NCBI GenBank assembly: GCA_964547985.1
Contig: CAZJPV010000005.1
Coordinates: 1-64,000 of the forward strand
Reading direction: 5' to 3'
Source of the DNA: JAPLJU01 sp964547985
GTDB lineage: Bacteria > Desulfobacterota > Syntrophia > Syntrophales > UBA2192
Length of the DNA stretch: 64,000 bases
The position numbers and the translations under genes are program-made. Shown piece by piece: positions 16,105 through 24,784 of this stretch; position 1 is the stretch's first letter, and the number at the start of each line of letters is the position of its first letter. The notes under the pieces were generated by a model. The model did not search any database. It was given only the letters and a program-made list of their open reading frames with translations, and was not told the origin of the DNA.

Positions 16105-16536
16105 ATGGGATCGAAACAGAAAAAGACGCAACTGGGGCGGAAGGAATATTTCGAACGGAAGCTGAAAGAGCGCCTGTCTTTCCTGTCTGAGAAGAAGACC
16201 GAACCTGCTGAAATCGAGAAGGACCCCCGTGCCAAGAACCTGCGCGCCAATATCCGGGCCGTTGATGCAAGACTGCAGGCGATAGCCAAGATCGAACAGC
16301 GGACGGCGGAAATGGCGAAGGCCAAGACGGAAAAGGCCGCGGCCGCCCTGAAGGCCAAGGAAGCAGGCGAAGAAAAGGAGAAGAAAGAAAAGGGAAAGGA
16401 AAAGAAGGAGAAGGGAGCAGAAAAGAAAGAAAAGAAAGAGAAGAAGGAGAAGGAGCCCAAGGCCCCGGAAGAAGGGAAGGAACAAAAGAAAAAGGAAAAG
16501 AAAGAGGTAAAGGAAGAAAAGGGGGAAAAGGAATAA
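16105..16536 (+). CDS. Lys/Glu-rich low-complexity protein
   Basis: 143 residues. A mixed helical N-terminal half (RKEYFERKLKERLSFLSEKK...RANIRAVDARLQAIAKIEQR) precedes an extreme Lys/Glu repeat tail (EKKEKGAEKKEKKEKKEKE and similar) from about residue 90. The purine-rich strand gives spurious antisense open frames rich in Phe/Ser. No enzymatic motif is visible. The ribosome site GGAGAGGGG is before ATG 16105. The tail is typical of disordered, nucleic-acid- or envelope-associated proteins. Function is unknown. Confidence 0.65.
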   Translation: MGSKQKKTQLGRKEYFERKLKERLSFLSEKKTEPAEIEKDPRAKNLRANIRAVDARLQAIAKIEQRTAEMAKAKTEKAAAALKAKEAGEEKEKKEKGKEKKEKGAEKKEKKEKKEKEPKAPEEGKEQKKKEKKEVKEEKGEKE

Positions 16537-16583
16537 CCCGAGTCTAACTGGCGGACCGCTTTGAATTTTGAGCTTTAAAGTAT

Positions 16584-16985
16584 GTGCGGTTGAGTTTTGG
16601 GGGTTCTCAATCTGTGGTCAATGAAAGGGGGGTCCTATACGAAATCCCGCTGATGCTTCTGGCGTACGGCGTGCTTTGCGCGGCTGCGATCCCCTGGCTT
16701 CATCGTTCTGTCACCGTGCATCCGACACTCATCCTCATCCCCTTCCTGCTGATCGGTCTGGGTGTGGCCTGTTTCCTCGGCAGGGCCATCAGCATCCCGA
16801 GGGTTTACGTGCTTGGAGCCCCCTCGTGCTTCTGGGTTTTTATCCTGTTATCATTCCTCACGCTGCCTCTCATGTCGATCTACATTGCTCCGTGGTTCAA
16901 CACGGCAATGCTCCTGGGGCAGACGTACCTGTCGTTTCGTGCCGACCTGTGGTTCGCAGAAAGAGAATATCATAAGAAGAAATAG
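16584..16985 (+). CDS. Small multi-pass membrane protein, unknown
   Basis: Up to 133 residues with about four hydrophobic segments (IPLMLLAYGVLCAAAIPWL, LILIPFLLIGLGVACFLG, FWVFILLSFLTLPLMSIYIA, then a shorter one) and a basic C-terminus. The start is unclear: GTG 16584 and in-frame ATG 16650 are both possible, without a strong ribosome site. It lies 40 bases before the PDZ-TPR gene on the same strand. I do not recognise the family. Confidence 0.5.
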   Translation: MRLSFGGSQSVVNERGVLYEIPLMLLAYGVLCAAAIPWLHRSVTVHPTLILIPFLLIGLGVACFLGRAISIPRVYVLGAPSCFWVFILLSFLTLPLMSIYIAPWFNTAMLLGQTYLSFRADLWFAEREYHKKK

Positions 16986-17025
16986 AAAACCCCCCTATGA
17001 CCCTTTGCCTTTGACGGAGGCCCTT

Positions 17026-18819
17026 ATGTTGAAGCATTTGATAAGCCTGATCGCTCTGGCGACCATGTTGGCATTTACATACGCAGAAGCGGCATGGATC
17101 GGTATCGAAATAAGGGACAAAAGGTCCGATGACGGGAAATTACAGGGAATCGAGGTGGTTGACGTCGATCAGCGCGGGCCCGCCGCCCAGGCGGGCTTGA
17201 GAAAGGGAGACGTCATCGTATTCGTGGATGGAAGGATTGCGGGGTCTACCGAGTCCTTCGTGAAGATGGCCGCGGACGCGCCGAAAGGTCAATTGCTTCA
17301 TGTGACGGTGTTGAGAAACGGCGAGAGGGTCAACCATAAAATCACCCTCGCCGAGACACCGAAGTGGCTCACATATGTCCGAAAAGGCCGAGAACAGGCC
17401 GCAAAGCAAAACTTTGACGAGGCCGAAAGATCTTTCACAAAGAGCATCGAGATCGACCCCGGGATTGAAGAGGCCTATTTCGGAAGGGCCGGTGTTTATA
17501 TGAACAAAAAACAGTATGACGCGGCCATTGCTGATTACACGAAGTACATTGAACGCAGGCCTTCCAGCTGGGATGGTTACGGCAATCGCGGGATGGCTTA
17601 CGAAAGAAAGGGTCAGAGGGATGATGCGATTCGTGATTACACGAAAGCGATCGATTTAAAACCAAATGCTCCCTACTCGGCCAAGATCCGTTGCGACCGC
17701 GGCCATCTCTTCTACGAGCAGGGTGCCTACGACCGCGCCATCGAGGACTTCAACAATGCCCTCAAAATTGACCCGAAATATACCCCTGCCTACGAAATGC
17801 GCGGGAACGCCTATGCGAAAAAGAAAGATTGGTCCCGCGCGAAGGCCGACCACGAAACGGCGGCGAAGCTCTACCTCGACCAGGGGGTCCAGCTTGCCAA
17901 AAAGGGGAATCACGACGGCGCCATACGTTTCTTCGGAATGGGTATCCGGCTCGACACGTCGCATACCGCCTCTCTTTACTACAACAGGGGTCTTGTCCAG
18001 GAGCAGAAAGGGGACTACCAACGGTCCGTCGCCGATTACACGGCGGCCATACAGAAAAACCCCTCGTATACCGATGCTTACCGGAGGCGGGGCACCCTGT
18101 ATGCCGAAAAAATGGGCGATAAGGCAAAGGCTAACCACGACTGGGAAAAGGCCACGAGCCTCGAAAGCGCAGGGACGGGAAGCCGGGCGACGACAGGGCT
18201 GGTCTGTCCGTCGCCGATTTTCGGGAAGCTCCTCTGGAGCGGAAACACACCTAGGTGCCTGGAAGGCTTCGCACTGATCCCCGGCTGGCGGTTCAAGCAG
18301 GAAAGCACCCCCTGGGTCTGCGCGAAGTGCACCCCGAACTGTATTTTTGTAGAGGAACCGGACAGAACCTACATCTGCGCGAGTACCTCCGCAGGCGGCC
18401 GTGCGGCGGCCGGCTCAGCGGCGAGCCGTTCCGGTGGCGATTCGCTCCTGGGCGAGACATGGGACCCCTCCGACAAGAAGTCGAAAGGGGTAACGGGCGG
18501 TATGGAGGGCGCACCCCGCTCGGAGAGCGAAGTCCGTCAGGCGCTCGAAAACATGGGCTTCAGAGTCGTACAGCCGGGGACGATCGGGGCTTTCGATGGA
18601 TACTGGATCGAGATTGCGGATCCCGCGAAAACGGCCCGCTTCGGCTTCAGCGAGAGGAGACAGGCGCGAGCCACGGCAAAAGGGCAGGAAACAACCTCGA
18701 CAATCGGCTGCTGGACGGAACGGAAGGGAGAGCAGTTTATCATCTGGATTGACGGGCGCGATGTCAGCATCCGTGACGAATCAAAACTTCCGCCCTGGGT
18801 GAAACTCTATTCGAAATAA
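17026..18819 (+). CDS. Exported PDZ-TPR protein
   Basis: 597 residues from ATG 17026, with GGAGG five bases upstream. A signal peptide (LISLIALATMLAFTYAEAA) is followed by a PDZ domain (about 25-110, with QRGPAAQAGLRKGDVIVFVDG) and about seven tetratricopeptide repeats (about 115-380, such as AIADYTKYIERRPSSWDGYGNRGMAYERKG split over two repeats). The C-terminal 200 residues include a Cys-rich patch (VCPSPIFGKLLW... PWVCAKCTPNC) and a final globular domain. It should be a periplasmic or envelope scaffolding protein. Convergent with the TSP3-repeat gene, whose role may be related. Confidence 0.85.
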   Translation: MLKHLISLIALATMLAFTYAEAAWIGIEIRDKRSDDGKLQGIEVVDVDQRGPAAQAGLRKGDVIVFVDGRIAGSTESFVKMAADAPKGQLLHVTVLRNGERVNHKITLAETPKWLTYVRKGREQAAKQNFDEAERSFTKSIEIDPGIEEAYFGRAGVYMNKKQYDAAIADYTKYIERRPSSWDGYGNRGMAYERKGQRDDAIRDYTKAIDLKPNAPYSAKIRCDRGHLFYEQGAYDRAIEDFNNALKIDPKYTPAYEMRGNAYAKKKDWSRAKADHETAAKLYLDQGVQLAKKGNHDGAIRFFGMGIRLDTSHTASLYYNRGLVQEQKGDYQRSVADYTAAIQKNPSYTDAYRRRGTLYAEKMGDKAKANHDWEKATSLESAGTGSRATTGLVCPSPIFGKLLWSGNTPRCLEGFALIPGWRFKQESTPWVCAKCTPNCIFVEEPDRTYICASTSAGGRAAAGSAASRSGGDSLLGETWDPSDKKSKGVTGGMEGAPRSESEVRQALENMGFRVVQPGTIGAFDGYWIEIADPAKTARFGFSERRQARATAKGQETTSTIGCWTERKGEQFIIWIDGRDVSIRDESKLPPWVKLYSK

Positions 18820-18890
18820 TCCGCCGCGGGCCAAGGGCTGTCTCCGAAATAGTCCGCAGTACAATACCCGCGATGTCTGCAGCGATAAGA

Positions 18891-21260
18891 TCAGTATCCC
18901 CACCGGCCCGTGCAGTATGAAGTCCTGGTGCTTGGACCGCAAGAAATTGTTCCACCGCCAGTAGGCCTGGATCCGGTGGACTTCAGAGTTCCTTTCAGGG
19001 TGCAGGATTTCATCTCAGCCCAGCACACACTATCCCGATAAATATAACATTCGGCCTTCGCGTTTAGTTGTCCCGATTCATCGACCTGACCCCTGATGCT
19101 GTAAATGGAAGACTGGAGATAATTGTAGAATTCCCCGTCCACCGTCCCATCACCGTGAATATTCATCTGGATGTGTCCCCCGGTCGCTACCGTGTTGCAT
19201 GCAACCGATTTTGTCCCCGTTGGGTCCTTGATCGTTCCCTTGAGCTCGCTCCAGCCTCCGGAAAACGTACCAACAGGGTATTTTGGGGTTGTGCCGCCCG
19301 GTTTCGTTGTAGACGGAGGTTTGGATGAAGCTGTCGGTTTTTTGCCGGTCGGTTTTGTGGGCTGGGTCGGTTGGGTCGGTTGACTCGCACCGGCCGCGGC
19401 TGCCGCAGCGCCCAGAACCGCCTGTCCCAGCGCCTCACCTATCCTCCGCCCCGTTTCATAGTACTGTTTGTCCTTTTCCGACTTTTCCTTTCCTTTCGGC
19501 TCCTTTTCTTCAGCGGCCAGGCGGGCAAGCTGGCTCTTTGAACAGCCGCTCGCGTCCACCTGCTCGCTTGCAAGAAGGAGCGTGTAGGCGCACCGATCCT
19601 TGTCATCCGTGACCCCATCGCCGTCGGAATCGAGCTGGCTTGGCGCACAGCCACTGGCGTCCACGAAGAGTTCTTTCGCATCCGTTCCGGGACAGATGTC
19701 TGCGTTGTCCTTTACACCATCATGATCCGAATCAAGCTGGCTTGGCGCGCAGCCTCTGTCATTCACGCTGGCCCTTTCTTCTGCTTTTGTCCCGGGGCAG
19801 TCATCCGCTTCATCCTTGACCCCGTCACCGTCCAAATCAAGCTGTCTTGGCGCACAGCCACTGGCATCCACGAATTTCCGGTCTTCTGCTTTTGTCCCGG
19901 GGCAGTTGTCCAACCTGTCGACCACGCCGTCACCGTCGCTGTCGAGCTCAGGCTTTTCTTTTTCTTCTTTGGCGGTTTCGCCGGGTTTCTTGTCAACGGA
20001 TTTTTTGATTTTCTCCAGTCTTTTGTTCAAAAGACTCAACTCATATTCAATCCGCTTTCTTGCCTCGGGGTCGGTCGTTGCCTTCCACTGACGGTCGAGG
20101 TCTGTGATCCTGTCCCCAATCTTTTCGGAAGGAAGGTTCAAGACGCGCTCTTCGGCTCCCTTTTGCTCAGCTTTTTGGAGGTCCGACTGTTTTTTTGACA
20201 GGAGTTCTATTTCGTACTCGATTCTTTTTCTTGTGTCGGAGTCTGTCGTCGTTTTCCGCAGACGGTCGAGTTCTGTAATCCTTTTGTTAATCTTGTCGGG
20301 CTGAAGGTTCCGTGCACGTTCTTCTGTCTGCCTGAGGCGTATTTCCTCCGCGCGCCTGTGAATCTCCTGTTTGTCCTTTTCTGAAAGCTGGCGGGAAATT
20401 GGCAAAGATTCCAGACGCCAGCCATAGTCCCTTCTTTCTTTGTCCAGGTATAAAATACGATCAACATCGATACCCTTAGCATACGGTGTGTTTCTAAGCA
20501 GCATCAGGTCTGTACGCAACCTTCTGCAATCGTTTTCCGTCTTTTCCAGATAGTCCGTTATCTTCTGTGAAGCTGCGTCCGCTGTTTTGTCAACGATGGG
20601 TTTTCCGTATTTATCGTAGCCATATGCTCCTCCGACGGCTCCCGCAACAGCGCCGACCCCCCCACCCACGACGGCACCGGGAGGGCCGCCCAGGGCACCC
20701 CCAACTACGGCGCCTCCCTTGGCTCCCGCCCAGGCTCCTGCAGTCGCGGCCACTCCACTCAGGGAATCATTCGCAAGGGCCTGGGCCGCGCCCGTTCCAT
20801 CTCCGTAGATCAGGGATACGCCGGCCTCCTCATAAGCCAGGGCTGAGTCGCCATAATCCAGATACTTTCCCGCAGTCTCGAGTGTTTTGGCATACTCATG
20901 AATATTCCCCGGGAGTTGCCTGTAGATCTTATGGACGTTTTCCGGGTGAGTTTCCTTTATAAGGTTTTTGACTGTCTCCCGAGATTGGTAACGGCCGGCT
21001 GCATCCTTGATGGCATCACCCGCGCTGTAGGCGGGTCCCAGCCATTCATTCATCCCGTCCAACGTGTCCATAACTCCATCCAAGGTGGTCGAAGGGAGCG
21101 GCTGCAATTTTCCATCAGGGGTCCTGCCTCGCAGATCCCTTTGTTGACTGAACCCGCTACCCGATGCGGATGATATACCAATGGCAAGCAAGCCGATACT
21201 GACACAGGCAAGCAGTATCACCAGATTGTGAAATCTTATGGTCAGGACAGGATATTTCAT
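18891..21260 (-). CDS. Secreted glycine-zipper, coiled-coil and thrombospondin type 3 repeat protein
   Basis: 789 residues. In order: signal segment (about 10-33); Gly/Ala zipper able to insert in membrane (about 170-215, GGAVVGGALGGPPGAVVGGG); coiled coil with two tandem about 60-residue repeats (about 314-420, each containing TxxDRxRKxTTD and RKRIEYE); four calcium-binding TSP3-type repeats (about 439-580, DSDGDGVxDxxDNCPGT followed by VDASGCAP); an Ala/Pro/Thr linker with PTQPT repeats; and a Cys-containing C-terminal domain. The architecture suggests an envelope-anchored surface protein. ATG 21260 overlaps the upstream stop by four bases. Confidence 0.82.
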   Translation of the reverse strand: MKYPVLTIRFHNLVILLACVSIGLLAIGISSASGSGFSQQRDLRGRTPDGKLQPLPSTTLDGVMDTLDGMNEWLGPAYSAGDAIKDAAGRYQSRETVKNLIKETHPENVHKIYRQLPGNIHEYAKTLETAGKYLDYGDSALAYEEAGVSLIYGDGTGAAQALANDSLSGVAATAGAWAGAKGGAVVGGALGGPPGAVVGGGVGAVAGAVGGAYGYDKYGKPIVDKTADAASQKITDYLEKTENDCRRLRTDLMLLRNTPYAKGIDVDRILYLDKERRDYGWRLESLPISRQLSEKDKQEIHRRAEEIRLRQTEERARNLQPDKINKRITELDRLRKTTTDSDTRKRIEYEIELLSKKQSDLQKAEQKGAEERVLNLPSEKIGDRITDLDRQWKATTDPEARKRIEYELSLLNKRLEKIKKSVDKKPGETAKEEKEKPELDSDGDGVVDRLDNCPGTKAEDRKFVDASGCAPRQLDLDGDGVKDEADDCPGTKAEERASVNDRGCAPSQLDSDHDGVKDNADICPGTDAKELFVDASGCAPSQLDSDGDGVTDDKDRCAYTLLLASEQVDASGCSKSQLARLAAEEKEPKGKEKSEKDKQYYETGRRIGEALGQAVLGAAAAAAGASQPTQPTQPTKPTGKKPTASSKPPSTTKPGGTTPKYPVGTFSGGWSELKGTIKDPTGTKSVACNTVATGGHIQMNIHGDGTVDGEFYNYLQSSIYSIRGQVDESGQLNAKAECYIYRDSVCWAEMKSCTLKGTLKSTGSRPTGGGTISCGPSTRTSYCTGRWGY

Positions 21261-22363
21261 TTTCTGTTTTTGGGGGGAGTTTTGTTCATACTTTGTCCGC
21301 GTTTGTAGAAGCCGTTGTAATCGATCACATCCATTCTTTTAAGACGCAGTTCTTCGCTTTGCCCATCGAAGAAGAGGCTGATACTTCCGGATGCATCATA
21401 TACCGGCACCAGGAAAACAAGGAAGCCGTCTTTGCCGACTACGAAGGCCACGGCTTCCATGGACTGAAACTGAGCCGGAGCCATATTTCTCAGAATTTTT
21501 TTCGTGGCGGGGAGGGTTTCTTTCGCCGATTGGAGAAGGTCTGTCATTCGACCCTGCGCAGCCGATTTTATGGTGTCAATCGTTTTGTTTCGGCAGGACT
21601 CCATGTGAGGGTTGTTTTTCCCGGCGAAGCGAAAATTATCCATTGCCTTCAAGGAGGAATAGAGCCTCACAGCAATCATTGGGTAGTTTACATCATTCAG
21701 CAGTCGCTGGTCGCTCAGGACGATCGATTTGTGGCGCCAGTTGTCCACAGAAACATCTGAAAAAGTATATTCGAACGACTTTACGGCCTCGGCAAGACTC
21801 ATGCCCAATGCTGCGGGTTTGAAAAGGTCGCTTCTTAGCCAAGCCGGCGTATAGCTCAGCACGGAATCCTTGCGGATCCAATCCCCCAAGATCATTTCTG
21901 CATCTACGATCCTCGGAATCTCACCTGCTATGTCCCACACCGTGAGGAGGAATACATCACTCCAGGGATTGTAAAAGGACACAAGAGGATGATTCGATCC
22001 TGAACTTCCCACCGTGTGAACGGATACGCTCATGAAATAGGACCATCCTGCAAGGGGTGCTGTTTGAATCCAGATCTTTTCGTCAAAGATCCTGAATTTC
22101 TGAATTGCTGCGTCTTCTGCAAACAGGAAAAGGGCATCCCTGTAATCTCTCATACAGACCTGCCTGAAATAATTGACGGAGGTCAAAAGTCTCGTCATTC
22201 GGACGTAATCTGGTTTGGAGATTTTGGCAGAGGAAACTCTATTTTCTTTCGAGGACTTTTTGCTTGAGGCGGCTTGGCAGAAAGGGGCGGCAAAAAGGAA
22301 TGCCGCAAGAACGACAAGGATAACGGGAAGGTATCGAACCGATCTTGAAGAAAAGATCTTCAT
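21257..22363 (-). CDS. Exported protein of unknown function
   Basis: 368 residues with a signal peptide (RSVRYLPVILVVLAAFLFAAPFCQAASS). The body is mixed alpha/beta with no motif I recognise. Segments such as WSYFMSVSVHTVGSSGSNHPLVSFYNPWSDVFLLTVWD suggest a soluble periplasmic domain. It overlaps the TSP3-repeat gene by four bases (ATGA), so translational coupling is likely and the two products probably act together. ATG 22363 is preceded by GGAG in GAAGGAGCGGGT. Confidence 0.75.
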   Translation of the reverse strand: MKIFSSRSVRYLPVILVVLAAFLFAAPFCQAASSKKSSKENRVSSAKISKPDYVRMTRLLTSVNYFRQVCMRDYRDALFLFAEDAAIQKFRIFDEKIWIQTAPLAGWSYFMSVSVHTVGSSGSNHPLVSFYNPWSDVFLLTVWDIAGEIPRIVDAEMILGDWIRKDSVLSYTPAWLRSDLFKPAALGMSLAEAVKSFEYTFSDVSVDNWRHKSIVLSDQRLLNDVNYPMIAVRLYSSLKAMDNFRFAGKNNPHMESCRNKTIDTIKSAAQGRMTDLLQSAKETLPATKKILRNMAPAQFQSMEAVAFVVGKDGFLVFLVPVYDASGSISLFFDGQSEELRLKRMDVIDYNGFYKRGQSMNKTPPKNRK

Positions 22364-22866
22364 ACCCGCTCCTTCAGGTGAGTAGTCGTAAAATACCAGA
22401 TTGAAAGGGCTAATGCAAAGGATATTAGCCGCTAAGAATTTGTGCCAGGCTTTGAGTATTTGATATTGCTCGTAGTGAGAAGCACAAGCTGTCTATAAAC
22501 TTCTTCCTGGGCTCGCTAAAAAATTTTGTTCCAGATGCAAGATTACAATCATTCATCGGCAAAAATAATTTCTTTTTTTGACCTGCAATTCGATCCTTGA
22601 CATCATTTTTCCAATCCATTACAAAATAAACGTTGTCTTGTCGGTCTCTAACAAACCAGTCAGCTTATACATGATGGGGAGCCTTGAGCGAGCTATGAAA
22701 CCCTGCTTTCGGTTGAAGGCGGGGTTTTTATAATTCAGAATGCAGGGGGGACTATAAAAAATCTTCTTTGGTCGGTTATCATTTCCTTTACAGTTTTTGG
22801 TTCCGGCTGCTCAGTTTTATGGCCGCATAACAACCTGATTTGAAAAATATAGAAGGAAATGCAAAA
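22364..22866. other. AT-rich intergenic region with an orphan terminator
   Basis: About 500 bases between the divergent exported-protein gene and the cupin gene. Short open frames (for example 22425-22619, minus) lack ribosome sites and I do not call them. The clear element is the plus-strand terminator at 22698-22729, with no gene before it. A small RNA ending there is possible. Confidence 0.45.
22698..22729 (+). terminator. Rho-independent terminator without an upstream gene
   Basis: AAACCCTGC (22698-22706) pairs with GCGGGGTTT (22719-22727), with one G-U pair and an inner TTC/GAA mini-stem, followed by TTTTT. It closely resembles the terminator at 24603-24635. The two bracket the cupin/rhodanese/cold-shock block. 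Confidence 0.8.
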
Positions 22867-23250
22867 ATGACGGGCTATGTTGGAAACATCGAGAAACAGA
22901 CATTGAAGAACAATTATTTCAGAAAGGTTTTGTTCACTGCTAAGAATGCTCAACTGGTTGTAATGTGCCTTCAACGCGGAGAGGAAATTGGAGACGAGGC
23001 TCACCATGATATAGACCAGTTCTTCAGGCTTGAACAGGGTGAGGCGAAATTCATCTTCAATAAAAAAGAGGAACATGTAGTCCATGATGGCGAGGCGGTT
23101 ATTGTCACAGCAGGTACCTTTCACAACGTGATAAACACCGGAAGGGGACGGCTGAAGCTGTATACTATATATTCACCGCCAAACCACCCTGACGGCACGG
23201 TTCACAAGACCAAAGCCGAAGCAGATAAAGCTGAAGAGGAGCATCGTTGA
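22867..23250 (+). CDS. Small cupin-2 domain protein
   Basis: 127 residues from ATG 22867, with AAGGA upstream; an upstream in-frame TTG at 22840 is less likely. A single cupin barrel is visible: GEEIGDEAHHDIDQFFRLEQGEAKF supplies the G-x-H-x-H-like metal motif with HH and a Glu, and the second motif is AGTFHNVINTG. The tail is highly charged. Such small cupins bind a metal or act as isomerases or sensors; the substrate is unknown. It lies upstream of the rhodanese selenoprotein candidate, 78 bases apart. Confidence 0.85.
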   Translation: MTGYVGNIEKQTLKNNYFRKVLFTAKNAQLVVMCLQRGEEIGDEAHHDIDQFFRLEQGEAKFIFNKKEEHVVHDGEAVIVTAGTFHNVINTGRGRLKLYTIYSPPNHPDGTVHKTKAEADKAEEEHR

Positions 23251-23328
23251 AGCTGCTTGTGAATGTTATTGGTAGATAGGCAGGCTGACTGAGTACGTCT
23301 GATGGAAACCAGGGAAAGGAGGTATTCA

Positions 23329-23763
23329 ATGTTTCATAGAGGAAGCAACAACATTTTATTCGCATTAGCTGTCATTGCCGGGGTTCTTCTCATGAATGCC
23401 TGTGCGGCAATGAACCAGCAGACAAACAAAGGAGATACCACCATGGAAGCTGTCCGAATTTCGCCGCAGGATACTTATCAGCAGGTGACATCAGGAAGAG
23501 CTATATTAGTCTGTTCCTATGATAAGAAAACATGCAGCAAGATGATGTTAGAGGGTGCCATTACGCGTGAAGAGTTTCAGTCGAAACTGCCCAGTATTTC
23601 CAAGAGCCAGCCAATTATTTTTTATTGTGCCTGACACGAGGAACACACCTCTGCCGGTCAGGCAGTGAAATATACGAAAATGGGATATACCAATGTTAAG
23701 GCGCTGCACGGCGGCGTTGAGGCTTGGAAAAAGGCAGGGTATAAACTTGTAGGCGATAAATAA
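23329..23763 (+). CDS. Rhodanese-like lipoprotein with in-frame UGA, probable selenoprotein
   Basis: ATG 23329 has AAAGGAGG eight bases upstream. The N-terminus is a signal with a possible lipobox (AGVLLMNACAAMNQQ). The frame reaches TGA at 23632-23634 and continues open to TAA at 23761-23763. Across the TGA it reads PIIFYCA-[UGA]-HEEHTSAGQAVKYTKMGY, then NVKALHGGVEAWKKAGY, the standard end of a rhodanese domain. The loop YCA-x-HEEHTSA is the active-site loop, so the UGA lies next to the catalytic Cys. A GGUCA-loop hairpin follows. The protein would be 144 residues with Sec at 102. Without readthrough the product lacks half the fold. Confidence 0.83.
23651..23665 (+). promoter_or_regulatory. 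SECIS-like stem-loop after UGA in rhodanese gene
   Basis: CTGCC (23651-23655) pairs perfectly with GGCAG (23661-23665), leaving the loop GGUCA (23656-23660). The loop begins 21 nt after the UGA. It has the same loop core as the hairpin in the 11-haem cytochrome gene. Confidence 0.72.
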
Positions 23764-23802
23764 GAAGCGACCTGGTTGCTAACCGTTGGGTCAGGAAAGA
23801 AA

Positions 23803-23832
23803 AAAGGCAGAGCCGTTTCTGGCTCTGCCTTT
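23803..23832. terminator. Bidirectional terminator
   Basis: AAAGGCAGAGCC (23803-23814) and GGCTCTGCCTTT (23821-23832) form a perfect 12-bp stem with a 6-nt loop, with A-run on the left and T-run on the right. It lies between the convergent rhodanese and cold-shock genes and can serve both. Confidence 0.92.
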
Positions 23833-23906
23833 CTGTTCAAATTAAAGAGGCACATCAGAGCATGAAAAAAACAGATTGAAGTACCTCTTCCTTACCGCTC
23901 ATGCGC

Positions 23907-24107
23907 TTATAAAAGTTTCACGTTCTCGGCTGCCGGGCCTTTCTGACCCTGCACAACGTCGAAGCTGACACGCTGGCCTTCACTAAGCGTCTTGAAACCA
24001 GCGGCTTGAATAGAAGTGTGATGAACGAACAGATCACCACCGTCATCTTTTTCGATGAACCCGAAGCCTTTCTTGTCGTTGAACCATTTTACTTTGCCTT
24101 CTGACAT
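23907..24107 (-). CDS. CspA-family cold-shock protein
   Basis: 66 residues, the usual length. RNP1 (KGFGFIEKDD) and RNP2 (DLFVHHTSI) are present, and the frame ends VQGQKGPAAENVKLL. I start at ATG 24107 (MSEGKVKWFNDKKG), nine bases after AGGAGG; a further ATG at 24116 abuts the ribosome site. It binds single-stranded nucleic acid, acting as an RNA chaperone. The AT-rich upstream DNA could encode the usual long leader. Confidence 0.96.
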   Translation of the reverse strand: MSEGKVKWFNDKKGFGFIEKDDGGDLFVHHTSIQAAGFKTLSEGQRVSFDVVQGQKGPAAENVKLL

Positions 24108-24784
24108 CGCTTGCATCCTCCTTTCATAGAATTCTATTTAAGTCGGATTTCCACAATGACAGAAAGAAAAAGGCCACCGAGACTCTAAAGAGCATGATGG
24201 CCAGCCTTTGCACTTCAAAATGTCTTAATCCATACTTATTTAGTGCTGGAAATTTACGATGTCTCTTATCGAAAGTCAAGGATTATTCTTTAATTATTTC
24301 AATAACTTTTATTATGAGATTCAGGAGCTTTTGCAGGGGAAGGGGGGAGGCACACGGCGGCAAATCCACTATTGGGGCAGACCATAGTCCGAAAGTTGAT
24401 AGATAGATGGAGTTTGGCGATCACAGGAAATCGTTGAGGTTCCCGTGAGTGCAAAATGACCCCGCTGCTTCTACATAAATAAAAATATATTATCTTGACT
24501 TCATGCAATTTGAGAGTAGCATATATATAAATCAAAGTAATTGACACTGGATCTGCAGCTTATCTCTCCTTTCCCCTTATAGGGGTCATAATTTGGTAAT
24601 TGAAACCCTGTCTTTTACAGAAGACGGGGTTTTTTGTTTCTTCTTAAAAGCTATTTTTACAGTTGAACGTGATCAACACGCTAGGGCGTGGCACCAACGT
24701 CTCCTATTTACTCTGAACATACGGCTTTGAGGAACAGTTCCTAACGCGATTAACGCAAATCTCTCAGCAGAAAGAAGGGCCAGG
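24108..24784. other. AT-rich intergenic region, possible small RNA
   Basis: About 680 bases. The left part is the upstream region of the cold-shock gene. The right part has a TTGACA at 24541-24546 and a strong plus-strand terminator at 24603-24635 but no coding frame between them, so a short RNA of roughly 60-80 nt is conceivable. No protein gene was seen. Confidence 0.35.
24603..24635 (+). terminator. Rho-independent terminator without an upstream gene
   Basis: AAACCCTGTCTT (24603-24614) pairs with AAGACGGGGTTT (24621-24632) with one wobble, loop TTACAG, then a T-run. It is similar in sequence and layout to 22698-22729. Confidence 0.85.

Noticed and set aside
16023..16485. Phe- and Ser-rich minus-strand frames
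   Set aside because: Antisense of the Lys/Glu-rich low-complexity gene, which explains their composition.
19535..19970. Regularly spaced repeats that looked like a possible CRISPR array
   Set aside because: They are the about 105-bp coding repeats of the TSP3 domains, in frame, with conserved protein sequence.
22425..22619. 64-codon minus-strand frame
   Set aside because: No ribosome site and no recognisable features in an AT-rich intergenic stretch.
23638..23651. GAGG-AACACA-CCTC hairpin right after the rhodanese UGA as SECIS
   Set aside because: Loop is only about 8 nt from the UGA and has no G; the CTGCC/GGCAG hairpin is at the right distance with a GGUCA loop.
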